Source: Acidobacteriota bacterium (lineage in GTDB: Bacteria > Acidobacteriota > Terriglobia > Terriglobales > Acidobacteriaceae). From it: a stretch of DNA of 33,705 nt. The stretch lies in contig JAKAXU010000035.1 of NCBI GenBank assembly GCA_021816455.1, positions 1 through 33,705 of the forward strand. The letters run 5' to 3'. The notes under the pieces were generated by a model. The model did no database searches, was not told the origin of the DNA, and was given only the letters and a program-made list of their open reading frames with translations. Positions 1 to 6,872 of this stretch are shown here, one piece after another. A program made the translations under genes and the position numbers. Positions within the stretch are counted from its first letter, which is position 1; each line of letters begins with the position of its first letter.

Positions 1-199
1 CTCAACTGGTCACGTAGACTCAGCAAAGACTACGAACTCCGTCATACTTCAGCCGAAACCATGATCCACATCGCCTTCGCTCATCTGCTCCTGAGACGAT
101 CCACTTAGTTTCTGGACAGATTCTGAGGGAAAAACAGGAGGTTTAAGTGCTACCATCTTCTGAATCGAAGGCGCTTTCTGCCCAAAATGGAGACAAGCC
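1..199. other. left-edge region, no convincing gene
   Basis: No convincing gene was found here. On the minus strand a 35-codon open frame (ATG near 156, stop at 49) follows no clear ribosome site, and an 11-codon frame starts near 43. Both are too short to trust. The last bases carry the GGAG Shine-Dalgarno (189-192) of the gene at 200. The segment could be the tail of a gene outside the window or plain intergenic DNA. Confidence 0.4.
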
Positions 200-1084
200 A
201 TGAGCCCTATTTCTCGTCGCGACTTCCTGAAAACATCTCTCGCCGCCGGAACCCTGGCTGGCATCGATATCCGTCCAATGCATGCGAGCCAGCCCTCCGC
301 CGCGGACACTGTGACGCTGGGGAAATCCGGGCTGAAGGTAACACGCCTGGCCTTCGGCACCGGCTCCGACAACGGCCAGGTGCAATCCGCACTCGGCCAG
401 CAGGAGTTCAGTCGTCTGATTCACTATGCGTACGATCGTGGCATCCGATTCTTTGAGACGGCGGAGGCGTATACCACGCCTGCGATGCTCGGCGAAGCGT
501 TGAAACCGTTTCCGCGTGAGAGCTATCAACTGATGAGCAAGGTGACCACCGATCCGGGAGTGAATCCGCAGAAGCGCTTCGACGAAATGCTCCGCACCTC
601 GCAGACGGAGTACTTCGATATCATGCTGCTGCACTGGCAGCACACTTCGCAGTGGGTGACCGAAACGACGCGCTGGCAGGATGGCATTCTGGAGGCGCAA
701 TCGAAGAAGATTATCGGCGTACGCGGTGCCTCGGTTCATGGGCTGCCGGCGTTACGCCAGATGCCTGGCAACAACTGGCTTCAGGTGGCCATGATCCGGA
801 TGAATCATAATGGAACCCGCATGGATGGACCCACTTCGGCAGATGGCAACAATCCGGCCGATGTAGCCGAGGTGGTCAGCCAAGTAAAAAGCGTACACAG
901 CCAAGGCATGGGCGTTATCAGCATGAAGCTGGTAGGAGCCGGGGCATTCACGCGTCACCAGGATCGCCAGGCAGCGATGCGGTTTGCGTTCCGAAACGCC
1001 GACGTGGACGCGGTGACAGTAGGCTTCAAGAACACGCAGGAGATTGACGAAGCGATCAACAATCTTAATCTTGCCCTGGCCTGA
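200..1084 (+). CDS. Tat-exported aldo/keto reductase family protein
   Basis: This 294-residue protein belongs to the aldo/keto reductase family, which reduces carbonyl compounds with NAD(P)H in a TIM barrel. The N-terminus carries a twin-arginine signal (SRRDFLKTSLAAG, residues 5-17), so the protein is probably exported folded with its cofactor. The barrel starts at VTLGKSGLKVTRLAFGTG (about 38-55). Of the usual Asp-Tyr-Lys-His tetrad, Tyr91, Lys114 (LMSKV) and His145 (LLHWQ) are in place. The Asp position appears to be Glu86 (FFETAEAY), so catalysis may be altered. The start is supported by GGAG at 189-192, 7 nt before the ATG. It stands alone and converges on hemH. The substrate cannot be predicted. 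Confidence 0.88.
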   Translation: MSPISRRDFLKTSLAAGTLAGIDIRPMHASQPSAADTVTLGKSGLKVTRLAFGTGSDNGQVQSALGQQEFSRLIHYAYDRGIRFFETAEAYTTPAMLGEALKPFPRESYQLMSKVTTDPGVNPQKRFDEMLRTSQTEYFDIMLLHWQHTSQWVTETTRWQDGILEAQSKKIIGVRGASVHGLPALRQMPGNNWLQVAMIRMNHNGTRMDGPTSADGNNPADVAEVVSQVKSVHSQGMGVISMKLVGAGAFTRHQDRQAAMRFAFRNADVDAVTVGFKNTQEIDEAINNLNLALA

Positions 1085-1164
1085 ACCAAGCCACAGATCG
1101 TTCTCGGGACACTCGCCGGTCTTTCGCGGCGATTCAGTCAAATAACAAGCGATTTCTGGGGGGA

Positions 1165-2205
1165 TCAAGAAATCCGCGCCCGACCCTTTGTCTCGTACAC
1201 ACCAGAAAAAACCGTTGACGATCCGGCATCGAGCCGCGCAAAGCTCGCTCGCGCCAGCTTCACCAGTGCTTTGGTCAGGATCGGCGAGCCATTGAGCGAC
1301 TCCGGCCGGGTCAGCGTCATGCCAAGATTCGCCGCATACTCGCGAAAGGCAATGTCGATGTCGTAAAGAATCTCTACGTGGTCGCAGAGAAATCCAATCG
1401 GCTGCAACACCACCGCCTTCACGCCGCGCACAGCCATCGCGTCCAGCGTCGCTTCCACCGATGGGCCAATCCACGGCCCACCGCTTGCTCCCTGGCTTTG
1501 AAAGGCGAAGCACCATCCCGCCGCCTCTGGCACGCGCGCGGCCACCAGTGCCGCCGTCGTCTTCGCCTCGACAGGATAGGGATCGACACTCGGCGCGCCT
1601 TCCGCATCCTGCTTCAGCGTCGGCCACAGAATCGGCTGATCCACGGAGACCGCCGGAACCTGGATCGTCCTACAGGGCACGCTGTGCGCCGTAAACAACA
1701 CCTGCGCGCGCTCGCCGGTCTCTGCCTTCACCTGATCGAGCGCCACTCGCAGCCGATCGGCAAAGGCATCGGCCAGGAGCGGCTCCTCGGCCCAGTCTTC
1801 GGTAAAGTCCACCCGCATTCCTGCTGCCTCGGCCAGCGCGGCGCGCCGATACAGTCCCACAGAGGTCCGCGAGTTCTGCGGCGCAAGACAAATCGCCGCA
1901 ACCTCCGTCACCCCGTCGGTGCGCATCCGCTTCACCACGTCGGCAATATACGGTCGCCAGTTGCGCATGCCCACATACACTGGCTCGCCCAGAGCCGTGG
2001 CCAGCAATTCGCCCTGCTCGATTGTCAACTCGGTCAGCGGGCTATGCCCCTTCGGCTCGCCAATCAGCGCATACCGATGCTGAATCTCCTCGACCACATG
2101 CTGCGGCATTGGTCGCCCGCTCACCACATTGCGCAGATACTCGGGAACCTCATCGACCGTATTCGGCGTCCCGTGCGCCAGCAGCAGCACCGCGCGCTTA
2201 CTCAT
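1165..2205 (-). CDS. hemH: ferrochelatase
   Basis: The 346-residue product inserts ferrous iron into a porphyrin in the last part of heme synthesis. N-terminal RAVLLLAHGTPNTVDEVPEY and the HSP loop are typical. The metal-site His174 (FTAHSVP) and Glu278 (CDHVEILYDID) are both present. The ATG at 2205 overlaps the hemE stop (ATGA), so translation is probably coupled. A longer in-frame reading up to 2481 exists but would lie inside hemE, and the family N-terminus begins at MSKRAV. The segment FQSQGASGGPWIGPS (235-249) resembles the QS-G-PW-GP pattern of coproporphyrin ferrochelatases more than the classical protoporphyrin enzymes. That subtype is an inference. No protoporphyrinogen oxidase gene is beside it. 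Confidence 0.95.
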   Translation of the reverse strand: MSKRAVLLLAHGTPNTVDEVPEYLRNVVSGRPMPQHVVEEIQHRYALIGEPKGHSPLTELTIEQGELLATALGEPVYVGMRNWRPYIADVVKRMRTDGVTEVAAICLAPQNSRTSVGLYRRAALAEAAGMRVDFTEDWAEEPLLADAFADRLRVALDQVKAETGERAQVLFTAHSVPCRTIQVPAVSVDQPILWPTLKQDAEGAPSVDPYPVEAKTTAALVAARVPEAAGWCFAFQSQGASGGPWIGPSVEATLDAMAVRGVKAVVLQPIGFLCDHVEILYDIDIAFREYAANLGMTLTRPESLNGSPILTKALVKLARASFARLDAGSSTVFSGVYETKGRARIS

Positions 2206-3329
2206 GCGGCACCGTCCGGCTTCGCGGAATTCGGCTCCGCCCGCAGGCCAGTCTGGGCAAACTTCGGTCCCATCGTCTTCACCATCCGCACCACCGCCTG
2301 CACGTTTTCGACTGGTGTTCCCGGCACGATCCCGTGCCCCAGGTTGAAGATGTGTCCCACGCGCCCGTCGGCCTCGGCAAGAATCTCTTTCACGCGTCGC
2401 TCCAGCACTGGCTCCGGCGCGAACAGCGTAATCGGGTCCAGATTCCCCTGCACCGCGCAGCCATAGTCCATCGACCGCCACGCCGTATCCAACGGCACGC
2501 GCCAGTCCAGCCCGATCACGTCCGCGCCCGTCTCCCGCATCGCTGGCAGCAAGCTCGCCGTATCCACGCCAAAGTAGATTACCGGCACGCCCATCTCCTG
2601 CACCGCGCGCACCAACCGCCTCGTCACTGGCAACACGTACTCGCGATAATCGGCCACGCCCAGTGACCCCGCCCAGCTATCGAAGATATGGATCACGTCC
2701 GCGCCCGCGTCCACCTGCTGCCTGCAATAGGCCGTCAACACCACCACCAGCTTATCCAGCAACCGCAGCCACGCCGACGTCTCGCCATACATCATCTGCT
2801 TGGTAAAGATGTAATTCCGCGAGCCGCCGCCCTCGATCATGTAGCTGGCCAGCGTATACGGCGCGCCACAGAAACCGATCACACCCATCCGCTCGCCAAA
2901 GTGCGCAGCCACTTTCTCGATGGCTGCCGCCACGTATTCAAGCGCGCCCGCCCGGTCCGTGCGCAGCCGGTCAATAGCCTCGGGCGTGCGCAGTGGCTGA
3001 TGCACTACCGGCCCGTCGCCCGCCACAAACTCGAAGTCCAGCCCCATCGGCTCCAGCGGCAACAGCAGATCGGCAAAGATGATCGCCGCGTCCACGCCCA
3101 GTTTCTCCGCCGCGGTAATGGTCACCTCGGCGGCCAGCTCCGGACGCTTGCAAATCTCCACCAGCGTGTGATGCTTCCGCACCTCGCGATACTCGGCCAT
3201 ATACCGCCCCGCCTGGCGCAGAAACCACACCGGCGGTCGATCCACCACGCGCCGCAGACACGCCCGCACAAATCGGCTACCGCCCGTCATCTCCAGCGGC
3301 AACTCCACACTGCCAATCAAAGAACTCAT
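2202..3329 (-). CDS. hemE: uroporphyrinogen III decarboxylase
   Basis: This 375-residue enzyme decarboxylates the four acetate side chains of uroporphyrinogen III to give coproporphyrinogen III in the cytosol. The family signature PVWFLRQAGRYMAEYR lies at 33-48, and the catalytic Asp is Asp87 in AAIIFADLLLPLEPMG. A second conserved stretch, IGFCGAPYTLASYM, lies near 170. The length is normal. It is the first gene of a two-gene operon with hemH, overlapping by 4 nt. No Shine-Dalgarno precedes the ATG. Instead a -10-like TAAGAT (3336-3341) ends 6 nt upstream, suggesting a leaderless message. Confidence 0.97.
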   Translation of the reverse strand: MSSLIGSVELPLEMTGGSRFVRACLRRVVDRPPVWFLRQAGRYMAEYREVRKHHTLVEICKRPELAAEVTITAAEKLGVDAAIIFADLLLPLEPMGLDFEFVAGDGPVVHQPLRTPEAIDRLRTDRAGALEYVAAAIEKVAAHFGERMGVIGFCGAPYTLASYMIEGGGSRNYIFTKQMMYGETSAWLRLLDKLVVVLTAYCRQQVDAGADVIHIFDSWAGSLGVADYREYVLPVTRRLVRAVQEMGVPVIYFGVDTASLLPAMRETGADVIGLDWRVPLDTAWRSMDYGCAVQGNLDPITLFAPEPVLERRVKEILAEADGRVGHIFNLGHGIVPGTPVENVQAVVRMVKTMGPKFAQTGLRAEPNSAKPDGAA

Positions 3330-3335
3330 GCCTCT

Positions 3336-3341
3336 ATCTTA
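3336..3341 (-). promoter_or_regulatory. proposed -10 element of hemE (leaderless layout)
   Basis: On the minus strand TAAGAT is followed by AGAGGC and then the hemE ATG. The 6-nt gap puts the expected transcription start at or next to the A of the start codon. No good -35 was recognised. The same layout recurs at several other genes in the window. Confidence 0.4.
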
Positions 3342-3430
3342 ACGGCCATCTCCAACCACACAGTGACCGCTGCCACAGCCTGTTTTCGCCCATTCAAACG
3401 CCGTCAGCTTCCTGCTCCATCCCACTCCAT

Positions 3431-3540
3431 CCAACGCTAAGCCTCAGCCTTTGCCTTTGTCGTTGCCTTTGCTTTTCTGTCTGTCATTCCCGCAGGGAAT
3501 CTGCTTCTGCTTTTCCGCAGATACCAGCCCGCGCAAAACC
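3431..3540. repeat. REP-like palindrome with flanking low-complexity DNA
   Basis: A perfect inverted repeat ATTCCC-GCA-GGGAAT lies at 3486-3500. It is preceded by CTTTGCC/CTTTGTC-like direct repeats (about 3440-3475) and followed by CTGCTTCTGCTTTTCCGCAG. From memory, palindromes of the CATTCCC...GGGAATCTGC type next to low-complexity tracts recur between genes in acidobacterial genomes. It is single-copy in this window, so dispersal is an inference. Confidence 0.4.
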
Positions 3541-3804
3541 CAGGAAGCAACACAAGGATCAATCGCAATTCCAGCCGTCCGCTTCGATGGGAGACAAACG
3601 CAAATAAGTCATGAATGCGCGTTTATGGATATAGATTCCCCATCCGTCCGGCTTGACTTCCTACCCTTCCGCGATGAGGCTGAGGGAGTTTGGGCCATCC
3701 GCCATCTGTCTGTTGACTACAGTTGATCTCCCACAAACTCATACGGCAAGGATCTGCAACCTCTCAGGTCCGATAATACGAACTTGAGTTGCCTGACGGG
3801 TTTT

Positions 3805-4725
3805 CTAACTCTTAATCGCATTCATCGTCGGGGTCGGACGCGCCTTGACCTGGATCTGAACCCTCCTGCGGAACGCGGCCGGAATTGTTCGCGAGAGAAT
3901 CTTGAAATCGAGCCAGAGGCTCCAATTATCTACGTAGACATCATCGAGGGGTTTAGGGCTGAGAAGGAGCGGGTCTTGGTGGCTCTGAACTTGCCACGAA
4001 CCTACTATACCTGGGGCCACATCCAGTCGCCGCAGAACGCTTAGATCGTATTCCTTCACCTCGCTGGCGACTAGCGCACGGGGTCCTACAATGCTCATAT
4101 CACCGCGCAGAACGTTGAAGTAGATGGGTAGTAAGTCCAACGAGTATTTGCGCAGGATACGCCCCACTTGGGTGATCCGCGAGTCATTAGTGATCTTCAA
4201 CACCACTCTTCCCCGCTCGTTCATATGCATGTTTTCCGCCCGGCGCTTTTCCTCGTCGCGCACCATAGTCCGGAACTTTACGGATCGAAAAACACGACCT
4301 TTCTTGCCGATCCTCTCCGAAAAAACAAACGCGGGACCGGGCGATTCCAACCTCACCGCCGCGGCTATCAACAGCAACATCGGCGCAAAGGAGAGCAACG
4401 CCACGCTGGAAAATGCAATGTCAAATAGTCGCTTCAGAGGGGCGAGCGGCGTTTCGGATACCCCAGAACTCTTCAGTACAGCTCCGCGAATTCGGTAAGC
4501 CGCACACAACAAGCCCACTGAGTGAATTAACTTGAAGATTTCCCCCGGAATTTCTTCTAGCCCACTTTCCCATTCTTCGTCGTAGCGCTCTCTACATCCC
4601 ACAGGCAGCTTAGCCACGGCTTTGCGGCGAAACTGCTTATTAAGCCAACCCGACCACGCTTTCACCTCATCTGCGATGAGGGGAGCGAAAATCGCAATAA
4701 AGAGGCTCACCAATACCATTGTCAT
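3805..4725 (-). CDS. membrane sugar-phosphate transferase with unusual N-terminal domain
   Basis: The C-terminal part (about 95-290) is a bacterial sugar transferase of the polyprenyl-phosphate phosphoglycosyl transferase family, which loads the first sugar phosphate onto the lipid carrier for polysaccharide synthesis. Visible motifs are LKRLFDIAF (97-105), a hydrophobic segment with a proline break (about 106-125), SPGPAFVFSERIG (128-140), VKFRTM (149-154) and NVLRGDMSIVGPRAL (204-218). The family's LDELP motif reads Leu196-Asp197-Leu198-Leu199-Pro200, so the second member of the Asp-Glu dyad is missing. Residues 1-85 are a separate module: one membrane helix (about 3-18), then a helical stretch with CRERYDEEW and EEIPGEIFKL. 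The ATG at 4725 shares one base with the padR stop (TGATG), which decides the start over an upstream in-frame ATG at 4872. Co-transcription with padR is very likely. Activity is uncertain. Confidence 0.82.
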   Translation of the reverse strand: MTMVLVSLFIAIFAPLIADEVKAWSGWLNKQFRRKAVAKLPVGCRERYDEEWESGLEEIPGEIFKLIHSVGLLCAAYRIRGAVLKSSGVSETPLAPLKRLFDIAFSSVALLSFAPMLLLIAAAVRLESPGPAFVFSERIGKKGRVFRSVKFRTMVRDEEKRRAENMHMNERGRVVLKITNDSRITQVGRILRKYSLDLLPIYFNVLRGDMSIVGPRALVASEVKEYDLSVLRRLDVAPGIVGSWQVQSHQDPLLLSPKPLDDVYVDNWSLWLDFKILSRTIPAAFRRRVQIQVKARPTPTMNAIKS

Positions 4726-5033
4726 CACAGTGCAAACTCCGGCGTTCTTGGCAGACACTCTCTGAAAGATGCACGGGCGTTTGCTTCGCCGAGGGCTGTT
4801 ATACGGTAGAGTCGGCGACGTGGTCGCTTTACCTGAGTTGGCACCACTTCCTCCCACTCGCTTTCCAGCCATCCTGCTTCCTCAAGCCTAAAGAGGATGG
4901 GATAGAGCGTGCCTGATGCAAGTCTCGTCGTCCGAGAAATCTCAATGCCAGAGAGTGCGTCGGACGGACGAACGAAGAACTCCCCCAATACCTTGAGCGT
5001 TGGTCCGGTGATGCGAGGCGATTTTGCTTTCAT
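4725..5033 (-). CDS. PadR family transcriptional regulator
   Basis: This 102-residue protein is a short PadR-type winged-helix repressor. The domain fills nearly the whole chain: ITGPTLKVLGEFFV (8-21), the recognition region SRTTRLASGTLYPILFRLEE (about 33-52) and the wing RPRRRLYRITALGE (about 70-83). It lacks a long C-terminal dimerisation helix. It is translationally coupled to the sugar transferase gene, so it probably controls that gene and itself. The start fits the family N-terminus. No Shine-Dalgarno is visible, but a TTGACA-N17-GTAGAT promoter lies so close that the transcript would start at about the ATG. A perfect 15-bp palindrome covers the -35 box. Confidence 0.9.
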   Translation of the reverse strand: MKAKSPRITGPTLKVLGEFFVRPSDALSGIEISRTTRLASGTLYPILFRLEEAGWLESEWEEVVPTQVKRPRRRLYRITALGEANARASFRECLPRTPEFAL

Positions 5034-5040
5034 ATAGGAA

Positions 5041-5073
5041 ATCTACATAGGTAAAAACTTGCTTGTCAAGCAA
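5041..5073 (-). promoter_or_regulatory. padR promoter with palindromic operator candidate
   Basis: The minus strand shows TTGACA (5064-5069), a 17-nt spacer and GTAGAT (5041-5046). The -10 ends 7 nt before the padR ATG, so a leaderless message is expected. The perfect palindrome TTGCTTGTCAAGCAA (5059-5073) covers the -35 hexamer. A partial inverted repeat TACATAGGTA (5044-5053) overlaps the -10. The first is a natural site for repression by the PadR protein itself, but PadR binding is an inference. Confidence 0.55.
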
Positions 5074-5327
5074 TTTTATTCACACCTTGAGCACGAAGTC
5101 GTCGAGGTACTCACCGACGCAGCATGGGCAGGGCCAGGGGGCAGAAGCCCGCATAACCGTCTCCCAACCACCGAAGTGCCAGCCTAGCGATCACCACGCA
5201 GGCCCCGTCCATACCCTCACCCTCCATCAGCGAGGGACAAAACCCAAACATACGCACGCTGTAGCAGGTGGTAGCCGCAATGCTAACGAGTGCATCTTCG
5301 CGGTTTCCGTCCCGGTTCATCGTTGCC

Positions 5328-6035
5328 TTATTCCGCTAATCTGCGTAGTGCTTCCACATCCAGCAGCACAATGCGATGGCCATGAATCTCCAGAATCTTC
5401 TGTTGCGCCAGCTTCTGCAGGCTGCGGGTAACCACCTCGCGGACCGAGCCAAGGCGCGACGCCAGTTGCGTATGTGACAGTGGGAGCGAAAACGAAACTC
5501 CATCCTGTAACTTCGGAAGATCCTTCCGCGCTCTCTCCAGAAGCAGGATGGCAAGCCTCTGACTCACATCCTTCAGTGCCAGTTGCTCGGCCAGCGAAGA
5601 CACCATCCGCAGCTTCTTTGCCATCATCTCCAGAAACGTCAGGGCTACCTCGGGGTACCTGAGCACAAATCGACGCACATCTTCTTTCGCGAGAAACAAC
5701 ACCTCGGAGTCTTCCTCCGCCATGGTGCTCGAAGGATACGGGCCGCCATCGAAGACCGCGACATCAGCCAGTGTGCCGCCTGCCTGCTCCACGTGGATCG
5801 TCTGTTCACGGCCATCGATATTTTCGCGAAACGCACGTACCGAACCGGTATGCACCACATACATTCCCTCGACCGTTTCGTGCGCGCGAAAGAGTATCTG
5901 CCCCTGTACCAGCTTGCGCTCCCTGCCATGCGCGGCAAGCTCCGTCAGCACACTCAATGGCAGGTTGCAGAACAATGCGGACTTGGCCAGAATCTCGATA
6001 CGTCGCTCGATAGACATAGCGCCATCTTCGCCCAT
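5328..6035 (-). CDS. Crp/Fnr family regulator, DNR-like
   Basis: The product (235 residues) has an N-terminal cyclic-nucleotide-binding-like fold (about 20-140, with GMYVVHTGSVRAFREN and DVAVFDGGPYPSSTMAEED), a dimerisation helix (about 140-165) and a C-terminal helix-turn-helix (HTQLASRLGSVREVVTRSL, with the REVVTR recognition helix). Only one cysteine, Cys23, is near the N-terminus, so it cannot hold an FNR-type iron-sulfur cluster. The sensor part resembles DNR/NnrR-type nitric oxide regulators. It diverges from ric-nnrS, and an FNR/DNR-like half-site pair lies between them, so it probably activates those genes. The start is uncertain: ATG 6035 or ATG 6017, neither with a strong ribosome site. 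Confidence 0.9.
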   Translation of the reverse strand: MGEDGAMSIERRIEILAKSALFCNLPLSVLTELAAHGRERKLVQGQILFRAHETVEGMYVVHTGSVRAFRENIDGREQTIHVEQAGGTLADVAVFDGGPYPSSTMAEEDSEVLFLAKEDVRRFVLRYPEVALTFLEMMAKKLRMVSSLAEQLALKDVSQRLAILLLERARKDLPKLQDGVSFSLPLSHTQLASRLGSVREVVTRSLQKLAQQKILEIHGHRIVLLDVEALRRLAE

Positions 6036-6095
6036 GCAGTGTCACTTCGCAAATCCCCCCCTTCAGTCATCCCCAGCAATGCGCGTTGCGGCCGC

Positions 6096-6109
6096 GTGAT
6101 TTAAGTCAC
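6096..6109 (+). promoter_or_regulatory. FNR/DNR-like operator upstream of ric
   Basis: GTGATTTAAGTCAC is a 14-bp inverted repeat with a single mismatched pair. It combines an FNR-like half (TGAT) with a DNR/NnrR-like half (GTCA) across TTAA. Its centre is 6102.5. With TAGGGT at 6132-6137 as the -10 and a start near 6144, the site sits at -41.5, the classical class II activator position. It is also about 67 bp upstream of the divergent regulator gene, so autoregulation is possible. Confidence 0.6.
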
Positions 6110-6131
6110 TGCTCTTTGTTCATCCGGCCAC

Positions 6132-6150
6132 TAGGGTATGCACTGAGAGG
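6132..6150 (+). promoter_or_regulatory. proposed ric -10 box and ribosome binding site
   Basis: TAGGGT (6132-6137) is a plausible -10. GAGAGG (6145-6150) lies 8 nt before the ric ATG and serves as Shine-Dalgarno. No -35 consensus is evident, which fits a promoter dependent on an activator bound at 6096-6109. Confidence 0.45.
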
Positions 6151-6158
6151 TTCCAATC

Positions 6159-6872
6159 ATGGTCATCACATCAGAAACCGTAGTTCGTGACATCGCCGTG
6201 GAGTATCCCGCCGCCATCCCCGTTCTGGAACGCTTCGGCATCGACTACTGCTGCGGCGGAAAGCATACCCTGGCCGAAGCCTGCACCAAGGGCGATGTCA
6301 GCCTTGCGCCCGTTCTCGACGAGCTGGAACGCCAGCGCCCGGACGCAATCGCTCCCGAAGCACAATGGCAGAAAGCTCCCTTCAAAGAAATGACCGACTA
6401 CATCGTTCGTAAACACCATGACTTCACGCGCGAGCAGATCACGTTGATTGGCGATCTGATGAAGAAGGTCGAGCGCCGCCACGGGACCGAGCATCCCGAA
6501 GTCATCGAGATCGGCAAAGTCTTTGCGATGATCAGCTCCGAGCTGACCCACCACTTTTTTTGTGAAGAAAATATTCTCTTCCCCTATATTGGGAAGATGG
6601 AAGCAAGCCAGCAAGCGATGTTGCCACCCGTCTTCGGCAGCGTGGAGCAACCCATCACGCGCATGATGATGGACCATGACCAGGCTGGCGAGGAACTGCG
6701 CGAGTTGCGGAATCTCACCAACAATTACACGCCGCCGCCCGCTGCCTGCACCACATGGCGCGCGCTCTATCGTGCGCTCGAAGACCTCGAGCTGGACCTG
6801 CACCAGCACATTCACCTCGAAAACAACATTCTCTTTCCCCGCGCGCTCGCGCTGAACAATAAGAAGCAATGA
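6159..6872 (+). CDS. ric: iron-sulfur cluster repair di-iron protein (RIC/ScdA/YtfE)
   Basis: This 237-residue protein belongs to the RIC family, hemerythrin-like di-iron proteins that restore iron-sulfur clusters damaged by nitric oxide or peroxide. The N-terminal DUF542-type domain carries the hallmark FGIDYCCGG with Cys31-Cys32. The hemerythrin domain follows with the expected His/Glu ligands in KHHDFTREQI, THHFFCEENILFPYI, MDHDQAGEELREL and HQHIHLENNILFPRAL. Length matches the family. The ATG is preceded by GAGAGG. The stop overlaps the start of the next gene (ATGA at 6869-6872), so it is co-translated with nnrS. Control by the divergent Crp/Fnr-type regulator is suggested by the palindrome at 6096-6109. 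Confidence 0.96.
   Translation: MVITSETVVRDIAVEYPAAIPVLERFGIDYCCGGKHTLAEACTKGDVSLAPVLDELERQRPDAIAPEAQWQKAPFKEMTDYIVRKHHDFTREQITLIGDLMKKVERRHGTEHPEVIEIGKVFAMISSELTHHFFCEENILFPYIGKMEASQQAMLPPVFGSVEQPITRMMMDHDQAGEELRELRNLTNNYTPPPAACTTWRALYRALEDLELDLHQHIHLENNILFPRALALNNKKQ

Larger units (their letters stand above)
3330..3804. other. gene-free region between hemE and the sugar transferase gene
   Basis: This 475-base stretch contains no gene I believe in. The only sizeable plus-strand open frame (3451-3726) begins in low-complexity DNA and has no recognisable domain. The left part holds the proposed hemE promoter. The middle holds a REP-like palindrome in CTTTGCC-rich DNA. The right part is the 3' flank of the sugar transferase gene, in which I saw no strong terminator. 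Confidence 0.5.

Noticed and set aside
1085..1164. A bidirectional terminator between the aldo/keto reductase gene and hemH
   Set aside because: Only a 5-bp CGCCG/CGGCG stem is seen and there is no T tract on either strand.
1378..2466. A 362-codon plus-strand frame opposite hemH and hemE
   Set aside because: His/Arg-rich shadow of two unmistakable enzymes.
3451..3726. A 91-codon frame in the 3330-3804 gap
   Set aside because: It starts in low-complexity repeats, has no ribosome site and shows no recognisable protein pattern.
5328..6035. Calling the Crp/Fnr protein an oxygen-sensing FNR
   Set aside because: The N-terminal cysteine cluster needed for the 4Fe-4S centre is absent.
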